From WQTU01 sp031548835 (GTDB taxonomy: Bacteria; Spirochaetota; Spirochaetia; CADAEX01), in the NCBI GenBank assembly GCA_031548835.1, contig JAVBQS010000124.1, forward strand, positions 1-51,914: a stretch of DNA of 51,914 nucleotides. Reading direction: 5' to 3'. Below are positions 25,383 to 34,464 of this stretch, piece after piece (positions within the stretch are counted from its first letter, which is position 1; each line of letters begins with the position of its first letter). The notes under the pieces are model-generated. The model made no database searches. It saw only the letters and a list, made by a program, of their open reading frames with translations, and had not been told where the DNA came from. The position numbers were made by a program, and so were the translations under genes.

Positions 25383-25981
25383 AAACTCTCACAAACAGGC
25401 AGGCAGAAGTTCTTGAATTTATTAAAGATTATAAGAGTAAAAATTCCTATCTGCCGACCATGCGTGAAATAGCTGATTATTTCAAAATCTCTGTAAAAGG
25501 CGCTTATGACCATATTAAGGCTCTGGAAAAAAAAGAAGTTATAAAATGTAATTTAAGAAGATCCAGGGCTATTGAAATTGTTGAAAATGTAGAAGTTGAT
25601 GAACTTGTAAATATACCTATTCTTGGTAATGTAGCAGCGGGAATTCCTCTTCTTTCAGAAGAAAATCTTGAAGGATATATTCCTATTCCTCTACGGTTTC
25701 TTAAAAAAGGCGAACATTTTGCACTACGGGTAAAGGGAGACAGCATGAAAGATGCTGGAATACTTGAAGGAGATATTGCTTTTTTTGTAAAGCAGATAAA
25801 TGCTGAAAATGGCAATATTGTAATAGCTTTGCTCAATGATGAAGCTATTACTCTTAAAAGATTTTATAAAGAGACAAACAGGGTAAAACTTAAAGCTGAA
25901 AATCCTGTCTATCCTCCAATTTATACACAAAATGTTAAAGTTTTGGGAAAACTGGTTTATATATTGAGAAATTATGAGTGA
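25379..25981 (+). CDS. lexA: LexA repressor
   Basis: 200 residues. N-terminal winged helix with LPTMREIADYFKISVKGAYDHI (~25-46). Autocleavage bond Ala87-Gly88 in NVAAGIPLL; catalytic dyad Ser122 (KGDSMKDAG) and Lys160 (AITLKRF). All cleavage residues are intact, so RecA-stimulated self-cleavage is expected. The recognition helix differs from E. coli, so the operator cannot be assumed. It is coupled by ATGA to the sigma-54 activator and overlaps holA by 8 bases; SOS control thus sits inside a two-component operon. Confidence 0.95.
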   Translation: MKTLTNRQAEVLEFIKDYKSKNSYLPTMREIADYFKISVKGAYDHIKALEKKEVIKCNLRRSRAIEIVENVEVDELVNIPILGNVAAGIPLLSEENLEGYIPIPLRFLKKGEHFALRVKGDSMKDAGILEGDIAFFVKQINAENGNIVIALLNDEAITLKRFYKETNRVKLKAENPVYPPIYTQNVKVLGKLVYILRNYE

Positions 25982-26993
25982 AGCAAAAAATACATATCTT
26001 CTTCTTGGGCCTGAAGCTGGGGAAAAAAATGAATTTATTCAAGGCATAAAAAAACAGATGGAAAAATCTGCAGGCGGAGCTGTGGAATTATATAGTTTTT
26101 ATCCCTATGATACAGATATTTCTGAAATTATTTCAATAATGAAAAATATTTCGCTTTTTGCATCTGCAAAACTTGTTTTAATAAAAAATTGCCATGATCT
26201 TAAAAAAAAGGATATTGCATTAATTGCAGAATATATTAAAAATCCTTCCAAAGATTGTGTTCTTGTACTTACATCTGACAATACAAAAGCAGATTCTGCA
26301 ATAGAAAAAGCTGTTCCTTCTGAAAATAAAAAAATATTCTGGGAAATGTTTGAAAGCAGAAAAAAATCATGGGTGCTTCAATTTTTTCACAAAGAAAAAA
26401 TTTCAATTGAAAATAATGCAGTCAATTTTCTTGTAGATATACTTGAAGGAGACAGCGAATCATTAAAAAAAGAGTGCGGAAATCTCTCTCTTTTTTTCGG
26501 GCAGAATGAAATAATAACAGAAGAAAAAATAGCAGATTTTTTTTATAACAGAAAAGAAGAAAATATATTTTCTCTTTTTGATTATATTTCACAGGTAGAT
26601 CTTGAAAAATCTGTTATTGCTGCGAAAAATATAATTCTTTCTGGAGAAAGTGCTCCTGTCCAGATGCTTGGCGGCCTTTTGTGGCAGATTAAAAATGTAT
26701 ATGAGATTGACAAGATTATAGCCAAAAAAAAATCTTTTTCCGAAGCTTGTATAGAACTTAATATAAGAACAAAAAAAATGCAGGGAGTATATTCTTCTGC
26801 AAACCAAAATTATTCAATAAAAGAGATTGAAAAAATAATTACTCTTACTGCTTATTATGATCTTCTTTTTAGGTCTGTAAAAACAGAAATACAGCATATG
26901 ATGTTTCCTGTTTATCTTTATTCAATAATTGTAAATAAAGGCGATAATTTGTTAACTGCAAATAGGAATGCTTTTTCGAGAAATTATCTTTAG
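25974..26993 (+). CDS. holA: DNA polymerase III delta subunit
   Basis: 339 residues, clamp-loader delta family: N-terminal AAA+-like fold without a working P-loop (TYLLLGPEAGEKNEFIQ), SLFASAKLVLIKN (the beta-clamp-opening helix region), RKKSWVLQFFHKEKI, and a C-terminal helical collar domain (GGLLWQIKNVYEID). It partners with DnaX, encoded 18 kb upstream. It starts within lexA (8-base overlap). Its last codons come just before the structured repeat region. Confidence 0.9.
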   Translation: MSEAKNTYLLLGPEAGEKNEFIQGIKKQMEKSAGGAVELYSFYPYDTDISEIISIMKNISLFASAKLVLIKNCHDLKKKDIALIAEYIKNPSKDCVLVLTSDNTKADSAIEKAVPSENKKIFWEMFESRKKSWVLQFFHKEKISIENNAVNFLVDILEGDSESLKKECGNLSLFFGQNEIITEEKIADFFYNRKEENIFSLFDYISQVDLEKSVIAAKNIILSGESAPVQMLGGLLWQIKNVYEIDKIIAKKKSFSEACIELNIRTKKMQGVYSSANQNYSIKEIEKIITLTAYYDLLFRSVKTEIQHMMFPVYLYSIIVNKGDNLLTANRNAFSRNYL

Positions 26994-27455
26994 AATACAA
27001 ATTTTAATAATTCCTATGCTTGCTACGGGACAGCGCGACAAGGCTACAATATGGATGTTGTGTATGGCATTACGACACTGCGAAGCGTGTCGTAATGCCA
27101 AAATGCCGCAATATAGCGAAGCGTATAGCCGAGAGGTGTATGTGGATAGCGCAGGAACAAAAATAAATTTGTGTATAGAATTTCGGACTATATTTCGTTA
27201 GTCCAAATAAATTTATGGGACTGCAACAGGATTGTTGTGTCTTGTCCGGTAACATGGATGTTGCGATTAAGACAAGAACAAAAATAAATCTGTAGATAAA
27301 ATTTCAGACTATATTATCCCGAAACAAGTACGGGACTTTCCCGTCCGGGAGGTCGGGGCACTTCGTTAGTCCAAATAAATTCTGGAACAAAAGTAAATCT
27401 ATGTGTAAAGTTTAGGACTATGTTATCCCGTCCGGAGGTCGGGGCACTTCGTTAT
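26994..27455. repeat. Structured intergenic repeat cluster between holA and uvrC
   Basis: About 460 bases made of related pieces. Three imperfect copies begin GGAACAAAAATAAAT or similar (27154, 27275, 27384) and continue through GGACTAT. Two copies of a GTCCGG-GAGGTCGGGGCACTTCGTTA block lie at 27342 and 27430, the last inside uvrC. The palindromic motif CAAYATGGATGTTG occurs at 27048 and, as AACATGGATGTTGC, at 27251. Related motifs recur at 41172-41340. It is between convergent genes, consistent with a dispersed REP/BIME-like family. Confidence 0.75.
27066..27099 (+). repeat. Long perfect hairpin within the repeat cluster
   Basis: GGCATTACGACAC (27066-27078) pairs with GTGTCGTAATGCC (27087-27099), with the inner GC-GAA-GC adding two more pairs past a T bulge. 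It could terminate holA and uvrC transcripts from both sides. Confidence 0.8.
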
Positions 27456-29343
27456 CTTTAAGATATTCAATTACAGCTTCTGCAACTTTTATGGGAAGTT
27501 TTGCCTTTTCTGATAGCGAGTAACTGTCACTGTTTTTTATGTTTTCCATATTGCCGAATTCCTGAAGCATTTTTTTACTCCGCTCTGCTCCTATGCCTGG
27601 AATTTCTTCAAGCAGTGAAAAAGAAAGTTCTTTCTTTCTCATATTTTTATTAAATGTTGTTGCAAATCTATGAGCTTCATCTCTCACATGCTGCAATATT
27701 CTTAAAGGCAAAGTTCCTTCTTCAAGTTTTACAGGTTTATCTTTTCCAGGAATAAAGAGCAGCTCTTCCTGTTTTGCAAGCGCAGCTATATTTACATCAT
27801 CAATACCAAGAGCTTCAAGAACTCCCAGCGCTGCATTAAGCTGGCCTTTGCCTCCATCTATAAGAATAAGATCAGGCATTGGAAGCTGTTCATTTTTAAG
27901 CCTTGTATATCTTCTTGCAACAGCTTCTCTTATGGAAGCATAATCATCAATCATCTGGTCCTGCAATGTCTTTATTCTGAAAATCCTGTATTCAGGTTTA
28001 TCAGGCTTTCCATTATAAAAAGAAACCATTGAAGAAACTGTGTTATGCCCCCCAAGATGGGCAATATCAAATCCTTCTATTCTTAATGGAATTCTGCCCA
28101 GCTCAAGGGATTCTTTAATTTTTTTAAGAGCTTCCGAATAGGTAAGCTCTTTTTCCATTCTCATAAGTTCAAGCCTGCAGTTTTCTTCTGCCATCCGCAT
28201 TATTGAAGCTTCTTTTTCATCTTCAGGTGTTGTTACATGAAAATCTATCTGAAATTTTTCAAGAAAGAATTGTTTTAAAAGTTCAGTTTCAGGAGGAATA
28301 TTTACCACTATTTTTCCCGGAATGAATTGGGAAGACAAAGATAAATTTTGGGATAAAGCTTCCGGAAACGCCTCTTTGTCAGGAAAGGTATTGAGATTTT
28401 CTATTCCTGTAAAATATTCACTGTAATATTGAATAAGAAAGCGGCTTATGTTTTCTTCATTATCTGAATAGCTGGTAAAGCTGAACACAGATTTTCCTGA
28501 TATTTTTCCATCTCTCATCTGAAGCACTACTATTGCGCAGTTTATTCCATTTGATAAAAGCGATACAAAATCTTTCTTTTCTGCTGTAAAATCCTGAACT
28601 TTCTGTTCTTCAATAAGAGCTCTTATTGAAGAGAGAATATTCCGGTATTCGGCTGCTTTCTCATAATTTAAAGATGCAGATTCTTTCTGCATCTTTTTTT
28701 CCATCTCTTTTTCAATTTCAGCAATATTTCCGGAGAGTATTTTTATAATTGTATTAACCTCTTTTTCATACTCTTTTTTATCTGCTTTTCCTGTGCAGGG
28801 GGAATTGCACTGTCCTATATGATAGTAAAGGCATGGAGTTTTTCTTTGCCTTAGCGGAATTTCCTTGCATTTTCTTAACCTAAACCTTTTTTTTACAAGT
28901 TCAAGATATGTATCTATGCTTTGTATATCAGGATATGGTCCAAAATAGAGCGAACCATCATCAATTATTCGTCGTGTCCTAAAGATTCTGGGAAAATCTT
29001 CGTTTGTAACTCTTATTACAGGAAATGTTTTATTATCTTTAAGATTTATATTATATTTGGGTTTCCACTGTTTTATGAGATTATTTTCAAGAATTAATGC
29101 TTCATATTCAGTAGTTGTTGTTATAACTTCAATAGAATTAATCTTTTTTACAAGGTGGGATGTTTTAACTTCCTTATTTGCTGATTTTAAAAAATAAGAT
29201 TTTACCCTGCTGCGCAAATTTTTTGCTTTTCCCACATATATTATCTCTTCCTTCTGGTTTTTCATAATATATATGCCTGGATTTTCTGGTAATTCTTTTA
29301 CTCTTGCTTCAAGATTAGTTCTATTTTCTTTTGAATTTTTCAT
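27418..29343 (-). CDS. uvrC: Excinuclease ABC subunit C
   Basis: 641 residues; makes both incisions in nucleotide excision repair. GIY-YIG domain with GIY at 23-25 and YVG at 36-38; a Cys cluster (RKCKEIPLRQRKTPCLYYHIG); a UVR motif near 225-260 (LNYEKAAEYRNILSSI); the RNase H-like 5' nuclease (GFDIAHLGGHNTVSSMV; LILIDGGKGQLNAAL); and a C-terminal helix-hairpin-helix (EEIPGIGAERSKKMLQEFG). The last ~10 residues (EVPRPPDGIT) and the stop are encoded by the repeat block GTCCGGAGGTCGGGG, so the natural end was replaced or extended. Confidence 0.96.
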   Translation of the reverse strand: MKNSKENRTNLEARVKELPENPGIYIMKNQKEEIIYVGKAKNLRSRVKSYFLKSANKEVKTSHLVKKINSIEVITTTTEYEALILENNLIKQWKPKYNINLKDNKTFPVIRVTNEDFPRIFRTRRIIDDGSLYFGPYPDIQSIDTYLELVKKRFRLRKCKEIPLRQRKTPCLYYHIGQCNSPCTGKADKKEYEKEVNTIIKILSGNIAEIEKEMEKKMQKESASLNYEKAAEYRNILSSIRALIEEQKVQDFTAEKKDFVSLLSNGINCAIVVLQMRDGKISGKSVFSFTSYSDNEENISRFLIQYYSEYFTGIENLNTFPDKEAFPEALSQNLSLSSQFIPGKIVVNIPPETELLKQFFLEKFQIDFHVTTPEDEKEASIMRMAEENCRLELMRMEKELTYSEALKKIKESLELGRIPLRIEGFDIAHLGGHNTVSSMVSFYNGKPDKPEYRIFRIKTLQDQMIDDYASIREAVARRYTRLKNEQLPMPDLILIDGGKGQLNAALGVLEALGIDDVNIAALAKQEELLFIPGKDKPVKLEEGTLPLRILQHVRDEAHRFATTFNKNMRKKELSFSLLEEIPGIGAERSKKMLQEFGNMENIKNSDSYSLSEKAKLPIKVAEAVIEYLKDNEVPRPPDGIT

Positions 29344-29363
29344 TATTTACCGATATTTATTAT

Positions 29364-29380
29364 AAGGCTTTAATAGCCTT
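29364..29380 (-). promoter_or_regulatory. Palindrome upstream of uvrC
   Basis: AAGGCT-N5-AGCCTT, a perfect 6-bp inverted repeat (extendable by one A-T pair), 21 bases upstream of the uvrC start. It could be an mRNA hairpin or a repressor operator. A link to the LexA encoded in this window is only a guess. Confidence 0.35.
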
Positions 29381-29445
29381 AATGTCGAGTTTCTATTTAA
29401 AACATTGATTATAGAAAAGTCACAGTAGGTGAATAAAACAATAAA

Positions 29446-29474
29446 TTGATGTAAAAAAGAAGGATATTTATAAA
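29446..29474 (+). promoter_or_regulatory. Candidate promoter of the LamG-FN3/TPR/HDOD/MBL operon
   Basis: TTGATG at 29446-29451, a 17-base spacer and TATAAA at 29469-29474, about 50 bases upstream of the GTG start at 29524. Confidence 0.55.
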
Positions 29475-29523
29475 ATTCGATATTTGAATTACTATAATTA
29501 TAGAATCAAAGAGAATTTAAATA

Positions 29524-31017
29524 GTGAAAAAGATAATAATTTTTCTATTTGTTATTATAGCGCCTCTTTATGCTGTTGAAAAAGAATATCTTCTTGCCGG
29601 GGATAACTGGCAGCCCTATATGCTCAAAAATATTGAGATTGATAAAAATGCAGCTAATGAAGATTCGTTGTTTATTCAAAATAGCGAATATGCAGCTGAT
29701 AATTCCACACAGCTTTTGTTACATTTTAATTCTTTTCCATTTGCTGATACAGCAGGAAATTTCAAGGTAAAAGAAAACAGATCTTCGCTATCTTCAGGAA
29801 GAAAAAAATATGGAACAGGCGCAGCCCTTTTTAATGGAGAAACAAACAGCATTATTCTGGACCGCAGCGGGAAAGGAATTTTTCCCGGAGAAATATATTC
29901 AGGCGATTTCAGCCTGGAATTCTGGGTCTATGGACAAAATTATACTGATGGAGAAACTCTCTTTCTTGCTGATAGCTATGCAAATATAGGGGACAATTTT
30001 ATTCACCAGCTTTTAAGATGTTATCTTGAAAACAGAAGAGTTATATGGAATATAAAAAATTTTTTTATTCCTCCAGGCTCAAAACAGTTTGAAATAAAAA
30101 TTTCAAGCGTAAGACAGCTTATACCAGGCGCCTGGTCGCACCATATTCTTAGATACAGCTCTACAAATGGTTTAATGGAATATCTTATTGACGGGAAACC
30201 TGAAGCAGTTATATATATTACAACATCTGCAAGAGAGACTGGAGAATTTTATCCTTTATATTCGGGAACTAATGGAAGAATTGTACTGGGCGATAATTTT
30301 ACAGGATTGATTGATGAGCTGCGCCTCAAACTTGAATGGGTAGATGATTATACCCTGTCGCAATTCAGGAATCACTCAGGCGTTTATATATCAGCTCCTG
30401 TTGATCTTGGCCACAGCAAGTCTTCTCTTGTTGATATTGAAGTAAAAGATATTATTCCTCCAAGCACAGATATTTATTACTATTATTATCTTAGCGATTC
30501 AAAGAATAACCCTGCCGAAAATTCTCCTGAATGGAAAAAATTTACACCAGGTTTTATCAATGAAATAGGCGGCCGTTTTTTAAGAATTAAAGCTGTTCTT
30601 TATTCAGACGGCGATAAATTTTTATCTCCATCAGTCTCAAAAATCAATATCAAATTTGACCAGAAAAATCTGCCGCCGCCTCCCAAAACTGTAAGGGCAG
30701 AGCCAGGAAACAGCAGTGTAAAACTTAAATGGTCAGAAGCCGGCGATTCTGATATTGATGGTTATTATGTTTATTTTGGCGAAAGATCAGGAAAATATTT
30801 CGGATCTGAAAAAAATGGAATTACTTCTCCAATTGATGCTGGAAAAAATAATGAGATAACTATAAATAATCTTGAAAATGGCAAAATATATTATTTTGCT
30901 GTTGTATCATATTGCAAGTCTGCATCCAGGTATGGGGCTGGAGTGGAAAATGAAGGCGGAAATTATTCTGCAGAAATAAATGCAAGGCCTCTTGATATAT
31001 ATGGGGAAAAAAAATGA
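29524..31017 (+). CDS. Secreted protein with LamG-like and fibronectin type III domains
   Basis: 497 residues. GTG start with AAAGAGAA upstream; signal peptide KKIIIFLFVIIAPLYA. Residues ~60-265 form a concanavalin/LamG-like jelly roll (GTGAALFNGETNSIILDR; FSLEFWVYGQNYTDGETLF; GLIDELRLKLEWVDDYTLS). Residues ~395-490 are an FN3 domain (PPPPKTVRAEPGNSSVKLKW; DIDGYYVYFGERSGKYFG; NGKIYYFAVVSY). The layout suggests carbohydrate or surface binding in the periplasm or outside. It is first gene of a four-gene operon, overlapping the next by 4 bases. No enzymatic motif is seen. Confidence 0.82.
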   Translation: MKKIIIFLFVIIAPLYAVEKEYLLAGDNWQPYMLKNIEIDKNAANEDSLFIQNSEYAADNSTQLLLHFNSFPFADTAGNFKVKENRSSLSSGRKKYGTGAALFNGETNSIILDRSGKGIFPGEIYSGDFSLEFWVYGQNYTDGETLFLADSYANIGDNFIHQLLRCYLENRRVIWNIKNFFIPPGSKQFEIKISSVRQLIPGAWSHHILRYSSTNGLMEYLIDGKPEAVIYITTSARETGEFYPLYSGTNGRIVLGDNFTGLIDELRLKLEWVDDYTLSQFRNHSGVYISAPVDLGHSKSSLVDIEVKDIIPPSTDIYYYYYLSDSKNNPAENSPEWKKFTPGFINEIGGRFLRIKAVLYSDGDKFLSPSVSKINIKFDQKNLPPPPKTVRAEPGNSSVKLKWSEAGDSDIDGYYVYFGERSGKYFGSEKNGITSPIDAGKNNEITINNLENGKIYYFAVVSYCKSASRYGAGVENEGGNYSAEINARPLDIYGEKK

Positions 31018-33596
31018 AACCAGATGCATTATTTGAAAAAGCTCTTATGCTTATAAAGCATCAGGAATATGATGAAGCTGAACAGATAATTAAACAGTTA
31101 ATTGAAAAAAATCCTGACAAAGAAGCTCTTTACCTTACATTGGGAAATATATATTCATTTAAAAATAAAAAACAGCAGGCATTAGAAACTTATGAAAAAG
31201 CGACCCAAATTGCTCCTGAAAATCCTGATATTTACAGCAATATAGGTATTATCTATAAACAGCAGGGAGATGTGGATAATGCTATTTCATATTTGCAAAA
31301 AGCTCTCTCACTTACAAAAGACAGGGCAGATATTTATTATAATTTAGGTAACGTTTACAAACAGGCAGGAATTTACAGCGAAGCAGAAAGAATTTTTATC
31401 GAAGCTATTAAGCTTAATCCGGAATTTATTCAGGTATATAATAATCTCGGCACTCTCTATATTGAAAGAGGAGAACTGGAAAAAGCTGAAGATATAATAA
31501 GAAAAGGCCTCTTAATTGATGAAAACCATCCAAGGCTTTTATATAATCTTGGCATTATAAAAGATTTACAGGGAAAAGCTGAAGAAGCAATAGATTTTTA
31601 TAAACACTCTCTTGTGAATCAGCCTTTGTGGGTAGACAGTCTTAACAATCTTGGTATTGCATATCACAAATCAAATATGCATGGAAAAGCTATAAAAACT
31701 TTCAGCAATGCACTTAATATTGAACCTCAAAATTCAATGGTTAAAAACAATATTGCTGTTACATATAAATCAGTCGGAGAAGAAAAGAAAGCAAAACAGT
31801 TTTATAAAGAAGCAATTTCCCACAATCCTGAATATGTAAAAGCTTCGCTTAATCTTAGCGAGCTATACAGGGAGACAGGAGATTATGACAGCGCATTAAA
31901 AGAATTAAACAGGGTCGAGACAATAAAGCCGAAAAATGGGGAAGTAAAAATACATAAAGCCCATGTCTATTTTGATAAAGGCGAATTTGATAAAGCTGAA
32001 AAAATAATAGATCCTTCTATAAAAACCAGTGATAATCCTGCTGCTCTTGCGCTTAAAGCGCTTCTAAGTATTAAAAAGGGAAAAACAAATGAAGCAGCAA
32101 AATATATTGAAAAAGCAGATAATCTTGAGCCTGGCAATCCTTCGCTGAAAACTGCAAAAGCAGAACTTTACAGGCAGCAGGGGCAGCTGCAAAAAGCAGA
32201 AACAGAATTAAAAGATTTTCTTTCTGTAAAAAAGGGAAATCTTAAAGCTTCGCTTGAACTTGCAAAAATTCTTAAAGAGCAGGAAAAATTTGATGATGCT
32301 CTTTCTGTGCTTGATTCGCTTAAAGGAGACTATAAATATTATCAGGATACAATAGCGGAATATTCTGATATTTATAAAAAATCAGGGCAGACAGAAAAAG
32401 CGCTTGAATATTCAAATCAGCTTCTTGCAAAAGTGGGAGAAGACAATTCGCAAATTGATATCTCTTCATTAAATAAAGGAATAGAGTTATTTGAAGAAGC
32501 ATCAAAATCCTATGAACTTTTAAACAATAACAGAATGGAAGAAAGGCTCTCGGATTTTGTAAAAGAATATGTAAAAAATGAACAGGATAAAGTTGTCCCG
32601 CAGGATTCACTGAGTTTTCTTATTGGGTCTGTTGATGGGCTTAATGATGAAGAAGTTCCCATAATTGATATTGGGGGAATAGAACCTGTAATAGAAATAA
32701 ATGAAGAAGAGGAGATACATTTTCTAAAAGAAAAAGAAGAAGATTTTGATGCTGAAGAAAGAGAACCTGGTTTATATGAAGAAACAAAAGAGAAGATTGA
32801 AAAAGAAGTTATTGAAAAAATTGGAAAAGAAAATCAGCAGCTTTTCCCTCAGATGCCGCCGGCAGCAGCGCCATTTCTTCCGCAAATGCCTCCTTTTGCA
32901 AGGCCTGCTCCAGGTTTTCAGCCTTCGCCTGTAAAAGTTCCTCCTCCTGTATATGATAATCTTTATGAGAAACAGCCAAGAACAGCTCAGGATAATTCTG
33001 AACAAGATAAAGATAAAAATAAGGAAGATTTGCTTGAGAAATATGATGGTGTTGAAGAACCTGAAGGAGAATCATTTGCAGATCTTAAAAAAGAGCCTGA
33101 ATATGTAAATAATGATATTGCAGGTATGCTTGATAGTCTTGAAAGCCTTACTGATTATCTTACAGAAGGCAGAAAAGATAAATATGAAAAAAGTATAATG
33201 AAACTTAAAGTTGAGGCATTGAAACGGAAGCTTAAAGGAGATAAAGGGCTTCTTGACACTGTTTCAAAAAAAGGCGGAAATCAGGAAGAAAGTAGGCCTG
33301 AAGAAAAACAATTTGTGCCTGAGAAAAGAAGCAAGAAAGACAGGCGGAACAGCGACAGAAGAGGCGGAGAAGATAGAAGAAACAATTCAGACAGGAGAAG
33401 CGGCGATAGAAGAACCGGGGATAGAAGAAATATTCCCGGGAAAGAAAGCAAAATTATTACAAAAAATGATATTGAAAATGCATTTGTTTATATAAAAGGG
33501 CTTACTGACTTTTTGCCTCAGGATGTAGGCAGGGATGTTGTAAAACTTAAAATTGATAATCTGCTTGGAAAAATTGAAGAAGAAAAAAATGGATGA
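31014..33596 (+). CDS. Large TPR protein with Arg-rich DRR repeats
   Basis: 860 residues, no signal peptide. Residues ~1-480 hold about twelve TPR units (e.g. ADIYYNLGNVYKQAGIYSEA, VDSLNNLGIAYHKSNMHGKA). Then come an acidic linker (~550-610), a Pro-rich stretch (~615-660, QMPPAAAPFLPQMPP), a second acidic part, and a strongly basic block near 775-810 with six DRR triplets (e.g. RRNSDRR, SGDRRTGDRR), closing with a helical segment. It is probably a cytoplasmic scaffold; the Arg-rich block could bind nucleic acid, membrane or a nucleotide. Coupled to genes on both sides by 4- and 8-base overlaps. Confidence 0.8.
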   Translation: MKPDALFEKALMLIKHQEYDEAEQIIKQLIEKNPDKEALYLTLGNIYSFKNKKQQALETYEKATQIAPENPDIYSNIGIIYKQQGDVDNAISYLQKALSLTKDRADIYYNLGNVYKQAGIYSEAERIFIEAIKLNPEFIQVYNNLGTLYIERGELEKAEDIIRKGLLIDENHPRLLYNLGIIKDLQGKAEEAIDFYKHSLVNQPLWVDSLNNLGIAYHKSNMHGKAIKTFSNALNIEPQNSMVKNNIAVTYKSVGEEKKAKQFYKEAISHNPEYVKASLNLSELYRETGDYDSALKELNRVETIKPKNGEVKIHKAHVYFDKGEFDKAEKIIDPSIKTSDNPAALALKALLSIKKGKTNEAAKYIEKADNLEPGNPSLKTAKAELYRQQGQLQKAETELKDFLSVKKGNLKASLELAKILKEQEKFDDALSVLDSLKGDYKYYQDTIAEYSDIYKKSGQTEKALEYSNQLLAKVGEDNSQIDISSLNKGIELFEEASKSYELLNNNRMEERLSDFVKEYVKNEQDKVVPQDSLSFLIGSVDGLNDEEVPIIDIGGIEPVIEINEEEEIHFLKEKEEDFDAEEREPGLYEETKEKIEKEVIEKIGKENQQLFPQMPPAAAPFLPQMPPFARPAPGFQPSPVKVPPPVYDNLYEKQPRTAQDNSEQDKDKNKEDLLEKYDGVEEPEGESFADLKKEPEYVNNDIAGMLDSLESLTDYLTEGRKDKYEKSIMKLKVEALKRKLKGDKGLLDTVSKKGGNQEESRPEEKQFVPEKRSKKDRRNSDRRGGEDRRNNSDRRSGDRRTGDRRNIPGKESKIITKNDIENAFVYIKGLTDFLPQDVGRDVVKLKIDNLLGKIEEEKNG

Positions 33597-34461
33597 TAAT
33601 GAATATTTAAGAATAATTAAAAATTATATCAAAAATATGCCAAGCCTCCCCGTTACTGTAAATAAAATAAGAGAAGTTTGCGATAATCCAAAAAGTTCTC
33701 CAACAGATATTTATAAATTAATTATTCTTGATCCTGTTCTTACAGCAAAAGTAATGAAGCTTATCAATTCTGCATATTACAGTATTTCAGGAAAAGTTAC
33801 TTCTCTTGCAAGAGCAATAATAATGCTTGGAATTAATACTGTAAAAAATCTTGTTATAAGCAGCTCAGTAATGAATATTGTAAATGGGAAAAATTATCTT
33901 CAGGCAGATAATGCTAAAAAATTCTGGCGCCATTCTCTTTGCACTGCTGTTGCTGCAAAAGTTATTGCTCTTAAAACAGGAAAAGACCGCAACGAGGCAG
34001 AAGAATATTTTATAGCAGGCATGCTTCATGATATAGGAAAAATACCAATTCTTGCATGTTTTCCTGACCAATACAGGGTAATTATAGATCAATGCGAAAT
34101 TAACAGCGGCACTGCATTTGAAACTGAACAAAAAATATTTGGTTTTAATCATTGCAGTATAGGCAACCTTATTGCAGAGCAGTGGACTTTGGGAGAAAAG
34201 ATGGAGATGGTAATTGCAAACCATCATAATCCGGAGCTTGTATCAGAAGATAAATATTGGGAAATTGTTTATATAATTTCTATAACAGATTATTATATAA
34301 ATAAGATTGGATATGGATTTGCAGATATTCAATGTATAACTGTTCCTCCTGCTGCAATATTTAAAAAAACAGGAATAACAGAAGATATGCTTGACAGCAT
34401 AAGAGATACAATTATGTCAGAGCTTGAAAAAGCAAAAGTATTTCTTGATTTTAAAGGATAA
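33589..34461 (+). CDS. HDOD domain signalling protein
   Basis: 290 residues from ATG 33589 (overlapping the TPR gene by 8 bases; GAAGAAGAA upstream). The HDOD domain spans ~8-215: KNMPSLPVTVNKIREV, DPVLTAKVMKLINSAYYS, LGINTVKNLVISSSV. Unlike many HDOD proteins it keeps an HD-type AGMLHDIGKI followed by NHH (ANHHNPEL), so metal binding or phosphohydrolase activity is possible. HDOD proteins act in bacterial signalling and motility. It is 3 bases before the MBL gene. Confidence 0.9.
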   Translation: MDDNEYLRIIKNYIKNMPSLPVTVNKIREVCDNPKSSPTDIYKLIILDPVLTAKVMKLINSAYYSISGKVTSLARAIIMLGINTVKNLVISSSVMNIVNGKNYLQADNAKKFWRHSLCTAVAAKVIALKTGKDRNEAEEYFIAGMLHDIGKIPILACFPDQYRVIIDQCEINSGTAFETEQKIFGFNHCSIGNLIAEQWTLGEKMEMVIANHHNPELVSEDKYWEIVYIISITDYYINKIGYGFADIQCITVPPAAIFKKTGITEDMLDSIRDTIMSELEKAKVFLDFKG

Positions 34462-34464
34462 AAA

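Noticed and set aside
26968..27201. A 77-codon frame inside the repeat cluster
   Set aside because: It reads through hairpins and repeat units and lacks a ribosome site.
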